DNA of 50,820 bases from Actinomycetes bacterium (GTDB taxonomy: Bacteria > Actinomycetota > Acidimicrobiia > Acidimicrobiales > Palsa-688), in assembly GCA_021787365.1 (NCBI GenBank), contig JAJYMB010000040.1, positions 1 through 50,820 on the forward strand, read 5' to 3'. The notes beneath the pieces were generated by a model. That model made no database searches, was not told the origin of the DNA, and saw only the letters and a program-made list of their open reading frames with translations. Position numbers and translations under genes: made by a program. Below are positions 1 through 8,619 of the stretch, one piece after another; position 1 is the first letter of the stretch, and each line of letters opens with the position of its first letter.

Positions 1-335
1 AGCCAGCGCCTCACGGCCGGCTCCGGCCGGCCGAGCTTGGCCGCGAGGCGGCGGTAGCCGGCCCCGTCGACCTTGGCCTGCCAAGCGGCACCGACGACCT
101 CCGCGCTGTCGCGCATGCGCGGCAAGGTAGACGCCGGTTCTAGTAAGTGCGTGACGCCGCCGGCCGGGCAGACCGCCCGTCGCGCCCGCACGTGCTCCAA
201 GCCGCTCGAGGTACGCACCACGTGCCGGTGCCCGAAGCCCCACGGCCGCAGCCGCCCACCACAGCCAGGACAGGCAACTCTGCCGGCCGCGAGCTCCGCT
301 CCCACCCTCTCTTGGTCGTCGGTCACGACGAGCAC
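1..335 (-). CDS. DUF6431-like zinc-ribbon/HTH protein, 3' end cut by window edge
   Basis: The minus-strand frame starts at a GTG (333-335) with GGAGG 8 nt upstream and runs off the left edge after about 111 codons. Visible are a CPGCG knuckle followed by LRPWGFGHRHVVR, a second cysteine in RRAVCPAGGVTHLL, then the segment EVVGAAWQAKVDGAGYRRLA and the start of a helix-turn-helix (AAKLGRPEPAVRRWL). This order of zinc ribbon and HTH is what I know from actinobacterial DUF6431 proteins, which often sit next to transposase-type genes. DNA binding is inferred. The usual second CxxC is partly lost (CPAGG), so zinc binding is uncertain. The GTG start is chosen on the ribosome site; there is no ATG in this frame near the start. 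Confidence 0.65.
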   Translation of the reverse strand, partial: MLVVTDDQERVGAELAAGRVACPGCGGRLRPWGFGHRHVVRTSSGLEHVRARRAVCPAGGVTHLLEPASTLPRMRDSAEVVGAAWQAKVDGAGYRRLAAKLGRPEPAVRRW

Positions 336-1021
336 AGCACACTCCTCCAAGCGCGTTTGCGATCTTCGCGCCCCAGCCCGGCGGGCGGGAGGGGCCAACT
401 CGTGTTGGGGATCATTACCCACTGCAACCGGCCGTTCAACCGCTACGACCGCCGGATCCTCATGCAGAGTGTGCCAAAGGCCTACTTCGTGTTCATTCAG
501 CGTGGCCCTCAACATTCGCGTACATGACGACGTCGCGTTATGTCACGCTCACCCTTGCTCCTGGGTAGGACCCGATGCAATGGAACTCGGGCTGTTCCTA
601 TGTGCCTATCGTTCTCCCGCTCTTTGCCTGTGTGCTCCCAGCGGACCAGGTAGCCCAGCGGCGCGGGACCGCGCGCAGAGTCCCGGTCGTCTCCGTGGCA
701 GGCGTGGCGGCGCTGTGGGCGGTGGGGTTTCCCGCAAAAAGTGCACGTAGGACAGAGGAGCCTTGGACGGTAGCGCTTTCGAAAGCACTCCGACACTGCC
801 ATGAGGGCGGTCAGGCTGTCTCCGCGCCCCTCACGCCGGTCCCGTGCACCGCCCTGATCGTCTGTCCTACCACGGGTGCGGGGGCCGCTTTTGAGACCGA
901 GACCTCTGTATCCATCATCGAACCATAACAACGTCTTCAACCCCAGCTCACATCACCGCGAAGATATGGGTGCGTGAGACTGGGCGAAACCTGAGCGCCG
1001 ACTGTACGACGGGAGTGACCA
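336..1021. other. 686-bp stretch without a recognisable gene
   Basis: Open frames exist on both strands, but none has a recognisable motif or a convincing ribosome site. The minus-strand frame around 509-940 contains a CxxCxxC-like run that I could not tie to a family. The last ~60 bases hold the leader of the following gene, with GGGAG 6 nt before its ATG. I see no strong terminator or repeat here. Confidence 0.5.
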
Positions 1022-3568
1022 ATGGCTAAGCAAAGGAACGGCAGGCCGCACTGGCAGCTGGTTGTGGTTATGGTGTTAGTTGCATCGCTTGCGACCCTTG
1101 TAGGCTTGGTCCCGGCCGTATTGGGCGACCTGGCGGGCATACCAGCACCGGTTGCGAGTGCGCAGACCTCTGGGGCCAGCTGCACGTCGCCGCCAGCCGG
1201 CACGGCCCTCTCGCGCGACGGCTGGACGGCGAGCACCAACGCGCCTTCCAGCAGCACCGACGCCCCGGCCAACGCCATCGACGGCAACCTCTCGACCCGC
1301 TTCAGCACCGACGAGACCCAACGGACGGGCCTCTACCTAGAGCTCGACCTCGGTTCCCCGCAGACCTTCGACCAAGCCGTGATGCTGGTCCCCAACTCGC
1401 CTACCGACTATGCCCGTGCCTACCAGGTCGAGGTATCTTCCAACGGCAGCTCTTGGACGACCGTGGCCACCTGCACCGGCACCGGGACCTCGGAGGTGGC
1501 CAGCTTCCCGGCGCAGACCGCCCAGTATGTCCTCGTGCAGCTGACCGGCACGGCTGCGTACTACTGGTCCGTCGACGAGATTTACCTGTACGCGAGCGCC
1601 TCGTCGGCCTCTGGGACCAGCTGCACGTCGTCGCCCGCCGGCACCGCCCTCCCTCGCAACGGCTGGACGGCTAGCACCAACGCACCCTCTCCGAGCAGCT
1701 ACGCGCCTGCCAACGCCATCGACGGAAACCTTTCCACCCGTTTCAGCACTGGTGAGACACAGCGCCCAGGTCTCTACCTGGAGCTCAACCTCGGCTCACC
1801 CCAGACCTTCGACCAGGTGTTCATGCTCGTCCCCAACTCGCCGACTGATTACGCCCGCGCCTACCAGGTCGAGGTATCTTCCAACGGCAGCTCTTGGACG
1901 ACCGTGGCCTCCTGCACCGGCACCGGGACCTCGGAGGTGGCCAGCTTCCCGGCCCAGACCGCCCAGTACGTCCTCGTAGCACTGACCGGCACGAGCACCT
2001 ACTGGTGGTCGGTCGACGAGATCTACCTGTATTCGAACGCGGCCGCGCCCGGGACCGGCTGCACGTCCTCGCCGACCGGCACGGCCCTCCCCCGCACCGG
2101 CTGGACGGTCAGCACCAACGCACCCTCGAGCAGTGCGGATGCCCCGGCCAACGCCATCGACGGCAACCTCTCGACCCGTTTCAGCACTGGTGAGACACAG
2201 CGCCCAGGTCTCTACCTGGAGCTCAACCTCGGCTCACCGCAGACCTTCGACCAAGCCGTGATGCTGGTCCCCAACTCGCCTACCGACTATGCCCGTGCCT
2301 ACCAGGTCGAGGTATCTTCCAACGGCAGCTCTTGGACGACCGTGGCCTCCTGCACCGGCACCGGGACCTCGGAGGTGGCCAGCTTCCCGGCCCAGACCGC
2401 CCAGTACGTCCTCGTAGCACTGACCGGCACGGCTAACTACTGGTGGTCGGTCGACGAGATCTACCTGTACACCAACGGGACTGTCCCGACCACCACCACC
2501 ACGACCACGACCAGCACGACCACCCAGCTGTCCGCTTCGGCCAACCCGGTTCCGACTGGGGCGAAGGTCACTCTGACAGCCAGGGTCTCACCCACGCCGA
2601 GCGGGGGCACGGTCGAGTTCGTGAGCGATGGTGTCCCTATAGCCGGGTGCCACGGGGTCTCGGTCAATACGGCCAGCGGCGCAGCGATCTGCGCCACTAG
2701 CTTCGGGCGCGCCGGAAGTTTTGGGCTGCAGGCGTTCTACGGGGGTAGCGGCAGTTACCAATCTTCGTCGTCCAACGTGTTCGTGATCGCAGTCCAGCCT
2801 CACGCCCAGGGTTACTGGGTGGTCACGAGGAACGGCCATGTCTATGCCGAGGGCGGGGCGCGTGCCATGGGGGACTTCGCCGTCTCGCAGGCCACTGGCC
2901 AGGTAGTCGGCATAGCCGCCACACCCTCCGCGAACGGCTACTGGGTCGTTACCTCCCGCGGGGCGGTGCAGGCGTTCGGCGACGCGAAGTTTTACGGTGA
3001 CCTGCCCGACTTGGGCCTCAACACGAGGGACATAGTGGCGATCGCCCCTACCTCAAATGGGAAGGGCTATTACCTCGTGGGCGCCGACGGGGGCTTCTTC
3101 ACCTTCGGCGACGCCAAGTTCCACGGCTCGTTGCCTGGCATCCACATCCACGTCCACGACATCGTGGGCATGGTGGCCACCAACGGTGGACGCGGGTACA
3201 TGCTCGTGGGCGCCGACGGGGGCGTCTTCACCTTCGGTGCCGCTCGCTTCTACGGTTCCCTGCCCGGCATCCACATACACGTCCGTGACATCCGGGCGAT
3301 CGTCCCCTCCTCTAACGCCGCGGGGTACTTCCTAGTGGGCGCCGACGGGGGCGCCTTCACGTTCGGCAATGCTCGCTTCCACGGGTCGCTTCCCGGGGAG
3401 CACATCAGGGTCTTGGACATCGTGGGCATAGCCCTGACACCCGACAACGCCGGCTACTGGATGGCTGGTGCAGATGGCAGCGTGTACGCTTTCGGCGACG
3501 CCAGTGGCGGGGTGGTGCGGCAAGCGGTGAGCTCTAACTTGCCGGTGGCAGCCATCGCAAGTACCTGA
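1022..3568 (+). CDS. Exported protein: three F5/8C domains, Ig-like domain and six propeller-type repeats
   Basis: An 848-residue protein with a Sec signal peptide: basic MAKQRNGR, then a hydrophobic core, with probable cleavage near ASA-QT at residue 47-49. Residues about 53-190, 200-337 and 346-483 are three discoidin (F5/8 type C) domains, each with SxDxxYxxANAIDGNLSTRFS near the start and WSVDEIYLY at the end. A threonine run (about 488-501) leads to a bacterial Ig-like domain (about 503-595). The C-terminus has six units of about 43 residues with GY(W/Y/F)xV..DGG.FTFG(D/N)A(K/R)F(Y/H)GSLPG, a repeat common in Acidimicrobiia exported proteins. F5/8C domains usually bind carbohydrate or surfaces, so a cell-surface or matrix adhesin is likely. 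No enzyme motif or sorting signal is visible. The ATG has GGGAG 6 nt upstream. Confidence 0.85.
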   Translation: MAKQRNGRPHWQLVVVMVLVASLATLVGLVPAVLGDLAGIPAPVASAQTSGASCTSPPAGTALSRDGWTASTNAPSSSTDAPANAIDGNLSTRFSTDETQRTGLYLELDLGSPQTFDQAVMLVPNSPTDYARAYQVEVSSNGSSWTTVATCTGTGTSEVASFPAQTAQYVLVQLTGTAAYYWSVDEIYLYASASSASGTSCTSSPAGTALPRNGWTASTNAPSPSSYAPANAIDGNLSTRFSTGETQRPGLYLELNLGSPQTFDQVFMLVPNSPTDYARAYQVEVSSNGSSWTTVASCTGTGTSEVASFPAQTAQYVLVALTGTSTYWWSVDEIYLYSNAAAPGTGCTSSPTGTALPRTGWTVSTNAPSSSADAPANAIDGNLSTRFSTGETQRPGLYLELNLGSPQTFDQAVMLVPNSPTDYARAYQVEVSSNGSSWTTVASCTGTGTSEVASFPAQTAQYVLVALTGTANYWWSVDEIYLYTNGTVPTTTTTTTTSTTTQLSASANPVPTGAKVTLTARVSPTPSGGTVEFVSDGVPIAGCHGVSVNTASGAAICATSFGRAGSFGLQAFYGGSGSYQSSSSNVFVIAVQPHAQGYWVVTRNGHVYAEGGARAMGDFAVSQATGQVVGIAATPSANGYWVVTSRGAVQAFGDAKFYGDLPDLGLNTRDIVAIAPTSNGKGYYLVGADGGFFTFGDAKFHGSLPGIHIHVHDIVGMVATNGGRGYMLVGADGGVFTFGAARFYGSLPGIHIHVRDIRAIVPSSNAAGYFLVGADGGAFTFGNARFHGSLPGEHIRVLDIVGIALTPDNAGYWMAGADGSVYAFGDASGGVVRQAVSSNLPVAAIAST
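1178..2490 (+). repeat. Three direct repeats of 438-441 bp inside the F5/8C gene
   Basis: Units begin at 1178, 1619 and 2057. Long stretches are identical at DNA level, for example the segment from GAGGTATCTTCCAACGGC to the following TGGACGACCGTGGC. Units 2 and 3 also share block-wise identity that differs from unit 1. The unit lengths keep frame (147 and 146 codons). Synonymous sites are conserved as well as codons, which indicates recent duplication or ongoing gene conversion. Confidence 0.9.
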
Positions 3569-3802
3569 CATCGCCCGTCTGGGGACCCTTGTGATGGGTG
3601 GTTGCAGCCGCGCGGCCGAGACCTGTCGCTGCAGGGGAGTGTCATGACCCAAGCTCGGCACCTGGCCGGGGCCGAACCGGAGAAGGCTGTGGAGCGCTAA
3701 ATCGGCGCCGGGCCGAGGACTGCCGGGATCTCCCGGTAGCGTTCGTCGGGCTGCGAGTTTCCGTCCTTACCTGTCCGAGGGCGGGTGGAGGGCCCAATTT
3801 CG

Positions 3803-4025
3803 GGGCTCCCGGCATAGATGTGGGTCATCGGTCGCGACTCTTGTGCCGCGCTCACCCTTCCCCCCTGGGAAGCTCTGCCTTTCCGCCCCTCCGGGGGTGA
3901 GGCTGGTGGGATCCCTCAGGTGTAGACGAGTTCGGTTTCCTCGTGTGCGCCTCGGTTGTCAGCTGTCGCAACGCCTTCTCAGTGCTGTAGAGCCCTACCC
4001 ACCCACATCTATGCCGGAAGAGCCC
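3803..4025. mobile_element. Miniature ISL3-like element (MITE), 223 bp
   Basis: The ends are inverted repeats: GGGCTC-CCGGCATAGATGTGGGT on the left, and its complement on the right with two extra T (GGGCTCTT-CCGGC...). Directly outside lie CAATTTCG (3795-3802) and CAATTTCT (4026-4033), an 8-bp target duplication with one mismatch. ISL3-family elements make 8-bp duplications and have ends starting GGxTCTT, so this is best read as a non-autonomous deletion derivative of such an element. It has no coding frame. It lies between the convergent genes ending at 3568 and 4074; the remaining bases of that gap hold nothing else I recognise. Confidence 0.75.
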
Positions 4026-4073
4026 CAATTTCTCGCAGGTGCACGGCATCGGCACGACGGGTTTAGATCGGGT

Positions 4074-5489
4074 TTAGATCTGGAACAGCTCCGTAGGTCC
4101 CACGAGCACCGTATGCTCGGACGACTTCACGGCGCGCTCTCGAAGGGCCTCCGTGAACCCGGAGCGGGAGAACAAGTACGCCCGTGTGCGCGACGTCGTG
4201 CCGGGCACGTGCGGGGCCAAGGAGAGCAACTCGTCGAGATCCGAGGTACCCATGGGCTCGTTGGTCCATTTGCAGCTGCCGACGGCGAGCACTTCGCGGT
4301 TGGCGTCGAGCGCGACGACGTCGACCTCACGAACGGTGCTCTTCTTCGCGTCCACGACTTGGCCCCACCACCTGCCGGCCGCGGTGGCCCGCTCTTCCTT
4401 GCGGGCATATTCTTGCGCAATTCGCTCGAAAGCGGGTGCAGACACGAACTGGTCGAGCTGTGGTGCTACGACCTCGTCCATGTGGTCTCTCGCATCGTCG
4501 TCCGAGACGAGACGGCTTTCGTAGGGGTGGACGAAGCGGAAATAGAAGTTGAGGTAGCCGTCGAGCAGGCGGTAGCTCACCTGCTTCGTCCGCTCGGGGT
4601 TGGCAGCGGTAACGGGGACGGCCCGTTCCACGAGGTAGAGCGCGACGAGCCGTTCCAGCGCCCCGTCGACGAAGGTAGCTGGCAGTGCGGTCTTGTTCAG
4701 GATCTCGCCCCGCCGGGTCGCACCGTTGGCGATGGCCCGGAGCACGGAGAAGTACCGACCAGGCTCCGGGAGCTCTTCGTAAAGGAGCAAGCGCGCCTCT
4801 TCGCGGAGCACCCCGTCTCGGCGTAGCACGGTCCCCAGGATGTTGTCCCGAAGGCCCGCCGGCTGATGGATCTGCTCGAGGTAGTAGGGCATCCCACCGA
4901 ATACGGCATAAGCACGGACGCGGTCTTCGGGCGGCCACTGGGGGAAAAACAACGCGGCGTCCTTGTACCCGAAGGGCGTCACCTCGATCTGGCCGGTGCG
5001 TCGCCCGAACATCGCGCCTCGAAGGACGGTTGTTTCGAAGAAGGAGACTTCGCTGCCGCAGATGACGAGGCAAATTGGCAGAGAACGCGCCCGGCGCCAC
5101 CACCGGTTTACCACGGACCCGAGCGAGCTGCTCGCTGCGGCGAGCCACTGGAACTCGTCGAGCACCACGGCGCACGGGCCGGTCTCGGCGTAGTCTTCGA
5201 TCGCCGCCAAGGCGGCTTCCCAGGTAGTGAGGGCCTGCGCCCCAAGGAGCCGGTTGCCTGTCTCGCGCGCCAGGACTGTGGTCAAGTCGGCCAGATGGTC
5301 GCGGGCAAGGCCCTCAGTCGCTTCGAACAAGAACCCTCTACGGCCCTGCAGGAACCTCGACAACAGCTCGGTCTTGCCGACCCTTCGTCGGCCCCACACG
5401 ACCAGGAGCTCTCCCTCTGGCCCGCCGTAGCGCCGCTCGAGGGCGGCGAGCTCGTCAGCCCGGTCGTAGAAGGCCCTCACGGTGCCCAT
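4074..5489 (-). CDS. ATPase_2 / DUF234 family ATP-binding protein
   Basis: From ATG at 5489 the protein has 471 residues. An archaeal-type ATPase domain begins immediately (FYDRADELAALE), with Walker A GRRRVGKTEL and Walker B CAVVLDEFQWL followed by a sensor-like VICGSEVSF. A winged-helix segment follows. The C-terminal DUF234 part has EVDVVAL...GSCKW, the layout of a PD-(D/E)xK nuclease core. An in-frame GTG at 5576 with GGAGGT overlapping it would add 29 residues that look non-coding, so the shorter start is preferred. It lies downstream of a Uma2 gene on the same strand, the second of two such pairs. Cellular role is unknown; DNA binding or cleavage is inferred. Confidence 0.8.
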   Translation of the reverse strand: MGTVRAFYDRADELAALERRYGGPEGELLVVWGRRRVGKTELLSRFLQGRRGFLFEATEGLARDHLADLTTVLARETGNRLLGAQALTTWEAALAAIEDYAETGPCAVVLDEFQWLAAASSSLGSVVNRWWRRARSLPICLVICGSEVSFFETTVLRGAMFGRRTGQIEVTPFGYKDAALFFPQWPPEDRVRAYAVFGGMPYYLEQIHQPAGLRDNILGTVLRRDGVLREEARLLLYEELPEPGRYFSVLRAIANGATRRGEILNKTALPATFVDGALERLVALYLVERAVPVTAANPERTKQVSYRLLDGYLNFYFRFVHPYESRLVSDDDARDHMDEVVAPQLDQFVSAPAFERIAQEYARKEERATAAGRWWGQVVDAKKSTVREVDVVALDANREVLAVGSCKWTNEPMGTSDLDELLSLAPHVPGTTSRTRAYLFSRSGFTEALRERAVKSSEHTVLVGPTELFQI

Positions 5490-5630
5490 TCTGCCATGAA
5501 AAGCGTCGTGATGGAAGGTATCTATGTCGAAGCTATTTATGGCAGCAGGAGTGATGCCGGACGCACAGGTGCTCACCTCCGAGTTCGAGGGCAGCGCGTG
5601 AAACTGAAACTGGCCTGGTGAGGCAGGCGG

Positions 5631-6170
5631 TTACAGCTCGAGCTCGGTGCCGTCTATGACGAGCGTGTTGTCCGAGGGCGCCACTCGGGCGTTCAGGGGT
5701 TCCAGCAGCACCGACCCGTCCGTGACAGGCGGGACCGGGCCGACTTGGGTGTACAGCTTGAGCACCAGCGTGTCCCTGTCGATGATCAACACCGCCTTGG
5801 CACCGCGCCCGATGTACCAGGGGACTTTCTCGTAGGACTCGTCCCCTGGGGAGGCGACCTCGACTACGATCTCCGGCGCTCCGTCGACGCCGCGCTCACT
5901 TCCTGCCTCGGGTGAGTAGATGACGATGTCGGGGACCCTGTAGTCACTCGCCGAAGCGAACACGCCAGTGTCGGTCGTGGCTCTCCAGCCTCGGCTCTTC
6001 GCCGCAGGTCGGAGAGCGAGAGCCAGTTCGATCTCGATTCCCTGATGACGTTCAGACGGCGGTGGCACCAGGTGGAGCACCCCATCCCACATCTCGTCCC
6101 GCTTGTCGAGCCCGAGGCGCTCGCGCTCGTTCAGGGTGCGCTCGTCCATTTCCAGCACGACAGCGCGCAT
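5631..6170 (-). CDS. Uma2 family endonuclease-like protein (DUF820)
   Basis: A 179-residue protein starting MRAVVLEMDERTLNERERLG. It has the Uma2 pattern: WDGVLHLVPPPS near the N-terminus, then YRVPDIVIYSP and, about 30 residues on, PEIVVEVASPGDES, followed by GAKAVLIID. The acidic residues of the last motifs match the restriction-endonuclease-like fold of the family. Family members are poorly characterised and often multicopy in actinobacteria and cyanobacteria. The start is preceded by TACGCT 6 nt upstream, a leaderless-type promoter, rather than a ribosome site; an upstream in-frame start (6218) lacks conserved sequence. The stop lies about 140 bp from the start of the ATPase gene downstream. 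Confidence 0.85.
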   Translation of the reverse strand: MRAVVLEMDERTLNERERLGLDKRDEMWDGVLHLVPPPSERHQGIEIELALALRPAAKSRGWRATTDTGVFASASDYRVPDIVIYSPEAGSERGVDGAPEIVVEVASPGDESYEKVPWYIGRGAKAVLIIDRDTLVLKLYTQVGPVPPVTDGSVLLEPLNARVAPSDNTLVIDGTELEL

Positions 6171-6290
6171 GATCCAAGCGTAGCGGCAGGTGAAGAACGA
6201 GCTGGGGTGCCGGCGCAACCCGCCCGTCCCCCTGATGGCGCCTCGGCCTTAGCCGACCTTGCCCTCTCTCGTGACGGCGTGGCCGTCCCC

Positions 6291-6321
6291 GGCCCCGCCG
6301 TTTTCGGCCAGGCGTGGCGGT
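6291..6321. repeat. 31-bp dispersed repeat, copy 1
   Basis: GGCCCCGCCGTTTTCGGCC followed by AGGCGTGGCGGT matches 20066-20096 at 28 of 31 positions. Both copies lie in decayed or terminal sequence. It may be the end of an old insertion element, but no transposase remains beside it. Confidence 0.6.
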
Positions 6322-6341
6322 GCTACTCCGTTCACCGGTCG

Positions 6342-6509
6342 GGGCCCAACCTGTTGAGTCCTGGCGTGGGCCGCCGGCCGTCGGCTCTGGTCGGGCGTCA
6401 CCACGAGATCGAGGCGATGGACATCGCATTGCAGCGGCTCCTCATCGGCCGCCACGGGCGGAGCTCGGTGCTCCTAGGAAGTGCCAGGGCTGCGGGTGGT
6501 AAGGCCCGA
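6342..6509 (+). pseudogene. 5' fragment of an AAA_16 ATPase gene
   Basis: The plus frame reads PNLLSPGVGRRPSALVGRHHE, then about ten residues on IALQRLLIGRHGRSSVLLGS. This is the conserved opening of actinobacterial AAA_16 ATPases (pattern PF.PG.G.RPPALVGR.E.. ..R...GR..RS.LLTGLRGVGKT). Here the Walker A loop is degenerate (GSARAAGGKA) and nothing after it resembles the family. It is a relic at the junction between the two Uma2/ATPase cassettes. Confidence 0.6.
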
Positions 6510-6527
6510 GCCCGGAGGTCTCTCGTC

Positions 6528-6695
6528 TTACGTGCTGAGCTCCAGAGGCGCGACAAGAAGGTGTGCTGCTCGGGCGCCAGCATGAAGCCGCTGGTCCCAG
6601 ACGGCGAAGACGAGCTCGGCATCTCCGATGGCCAAGGCGCTGGCAAGGTGCACAGCGTGGGTCCCGAAGTGAATGCAGGCGCAGTGCGCCACCAT
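6528..6695 (-). pseudogene. 3' fragment of a VapC (PIN-domain) toxin gene
   Basis: Fifty-five codons from an in-frame ATG to TAA. They include FGTHAVHLASALAIGDAELV and FAVWDQRLHAGARAAHLLVA, the last third of a VapC ribonuclease (the HA.HLASAL helix and the F.TWD.RL motif). The N-terminal acidic residues of the PIN active site are missing, and a stop codon lies just upstream in frame. Without the first half it cannot be an active nuclease. No antitoxin is adjacent. Confidence 0.65.
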
Positions 6696-6778
6696 TGGGA
6701 GCAGCGTGGGCCTGAACAGTTACGCGAAGTCAACCGTTGACCGCTGGTGGGGTCTGGAGCGCGCCTCCCGATGCCCGT

Positions 6779-8254
6779 TCAACCGCCGACGTTGTACAGG
6801 TCCTCGGGGCCGATCAGCAGCACGCGTCCGGGGTCGCGCTTGGCTGCCGCGCGTAGCCCCCGGTCAAACCCCGCGGCGCTGTAGCACACGAAAGCTGTCG
6901 AGCGGGTGTCGTATTTCTTGACGGCAAGCAGGTCGCGGGCGCGTGAGAGCCGCGCCAGGTGCCGAAGCCCCATTACCTCGCCCCACTTGCAGTCCCCGAG
7001 CGACAGGACGCGCCGGGGCCCCGTGGGCGAGGCAGCAGCCAGGGCTGCGACGTCCACCTCGATCTGGGCCCGTTCGGCTGGGTCGTTGACTACCCCATGG
7101 CCGATCTCGCCCGGCACTTCGCCGAAGAGGTCCGCTCCAGCAAAGGTTGCCCACAAACGGCAGAGCGCCTCGAAGTGAGGGCACAAGACTCGAGCACTGA
7201 AGGAGACCTTGGCCGACCGCCAGACGGCCTCGGCCAAGCCGAGCTCCAGCTCGGCCCAGTAACGGCGCATCACCGCCTCGTAAAAGGAGATGAGCGGCTC
7301 GGTGATCCGGTAATTTGCCCGTCCGCGCCGGAAAAGGTCGGGTTCGCGCGTAATTAGCCCCGAGTCCTCCAAGACGGTGAGCGGGTGGGTCAACTCGTCA
7401 GACCGGCGCCCGGTGTAGCCGCCGATGGCACCGTTGGTGGTGTTGCCGCTGGCGATCGCAGCCAGCACCGAGTGGTAGATGGCCGGTTCTCGGATGTCAC
7501 TTTCCTCGGCGAGCAGGTACCTCGCCTCTCGGAACAGCGGGCTTTGCGGGTTTAGGACGGTACGGGCTACCCAAGCATCGAAATCGTCCCGGGAGGAGGG
7601 GGAACCACCCCGAGCGAGCTCCCTGCCGTAGGCAGGCGTGCCCCCGACGACCGAATGGACGAGTATGGCGAGATATGGGTCGGCGATGCCCCAGAACGCG
7701 GCGGCTTCAATGTAGCGGAACGGCTGCACGACCAGTTCGAGGCTCAACCGGCCACGCAACGGCGCGCGGCCGGACAGGATCCGCCCCATCACGCTCATGG
7801 CGGACCCGCACAGCACCAGCCGGACCGAACTGTTGGCTCCCGTACCCCCCGGGCCGAGCTCGCGTTGGATGATCGACGGCAGCGCAGGCGACACCCGGGA
7901 AAGGAAAGGGAACTCGTCCAGCACGACGAGAACGGGCGTGCTCCTGAACTGCCGGAAGAGGTACCTGACGGCGTCGTCCCAGTCCCGGAAGGGCTGTTCG
8001 AGCGGTTGCCGTGTGTGGCGGAGCAGCGCGTCGGCGAAAAGGCGAAGCGACTCGGCCTCGGTGGCCTCAGTGGCCGCGAAGTAGAGCCCTCCGGTCTCGC
8101 GCGCGAGCGCCTGCAACAAGAAGCTTTTCCCCTGCCGGCGCCGCCCGCTCACCACACCGAGCGTGGCGCCGGGTGTGGTGTCGGTTACGAACGCGGCTAG
8201 GCCCTGCCATTCTCGTTCGCGGTCGAAGATGTGTGCCGGCTTCGCGGTACTCAT
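6779..8254 (-). CDS. ATPase_2 / DUF234 family ATP-binding protein
   Basis: A 491-residue protein. The N-terminus (HIFDREREWQGLAAF) leads to Walker A GRRRQGKSFLL and Walker B VLVVLDEFPFLSR. The C-terminal DUF234 region carries AQIEVDVAAL...LSLGDCKW, the E/D...(D)xK arrangement of a PD-(D/E)xK nuclease fold. It shares domain order but only modest identity with the proteins at 4074 and 36415, so these are old paralogues or separate acquisitions. The ATG is preceded by TGTTAGTAT and 6 nt, an extended -10 giving a leaderless transcript. A Uma2 gene lies upstream on the same strand. Confidence 0.8.
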   Translation of the reverse strand: MSTAKPAHIFDREREWQGLAAFVTDTTPGATLGVVSGRRRQGKSFLLQALARETGGLYFAATEATEAESLRLFADALLRHTRQPLEQPFRDWDDAVRYLFRQFRSTPVLVVLDEFPFLSRVSPALPSIIQRELGPGGTGANSSVRLVLCGSAMSVMGRILSGRAPLRGRLSLELVVQPFRYIEAAAFWGIADPYLAILVHSVVGGTPAYGRELARGGSPSSRDDFDAWVARTVLNPQSPLFREARYLLAEESDIREPAIYHSVLAAIASGNTTNGAIGGYTGRRSDELTHPLTVLEDSGLITREPDLFRRGRANYRITEPLISFYEAVMRRYWAELELGLAEAVWRSAKVSFSARVLCPHFEALCRLWATFAGADLFGEVPGEIGHGVVNDPAERAQIEVDVAALAAASPTGPRRVLSLGDCKWGEVMGLRHLARLSRARDLLAVKKYDTRSTAFVCYSAAGFDRGLRAAAKRDPGRVLLIGPEDLYNVGG

Positions 8255-8313
8255 CTGCTCATACTAACAGATGTCTAGTTCTGTGAACCTTAGAACTCAG
8301 ATCTATGGATCTG
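8255..8313 (-). promoter_or_regulatory. Promoter region of the 6779-8254 ATPase gene with inverted repeats
   Basis: Reading the minus strand, TGTTAGTAT sits 6 nt before the ATG, flanked by ATCTG/CAGAT (spacer 10). Further out are AGTTCT (8277-8282) and AGAACT (8292-8297) with a 9-nt spacer, then CAGATC-TATG-GATCTG (8298-8313). Such stacked inverted repeats suggest binding by a dimeric regulator, possibly the gene product itself. Confidence 0.5.
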
Positions 8314-8619
8314 CTAATTGCCCACCAGTACGCCTCACGGGTCCTAAGGGCTCACGCCAGGTCTGATTTGGCGTTAGCTGGAATGGTGTAATTTCACTCG
8401 CCGTGCCACTCATGACGGTGCAAGGGGACCGCGAGGTGGGCGCCCATTGCGCGCCTGGTGCGGAGGCGGCCCCCGGCAGCAGGCCGTCGAGAGGGCCAAC
8501 GTGCCGTCGGAGGAGCCGTCGTCCCTGACCGAGAGCGCCACGTCTACGTGGTTCGGGTGCCAACCCGTTGACGGTGGCGGAACCCCGACCAGCGGTTCCG
8601 TGCCAGAGGTCCAGCCCCC
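8314..8619. other. 306-bp gap, no gene recognised
   Basis: A long minus-strand open frame crosses this stretch, but it is the out-of-frame shadow of the Uma2 gene and its codons show no family motif here. No terminator or repeat was seen. Confidence 0.45.

Noticed and set aside
509..940. Minus-strand frame with CPTCTFCGKP
   Set aside because: The cysteine run alone is not a domain; there is no partner knuckle, ribosome site or homologous pattern.
3843..4826. Long plus-strand open frame (327 codons)
   Set aside because: It is the antisense shadow of the DUF234 ATPase gene at 4074-5489, which has clear motifs.
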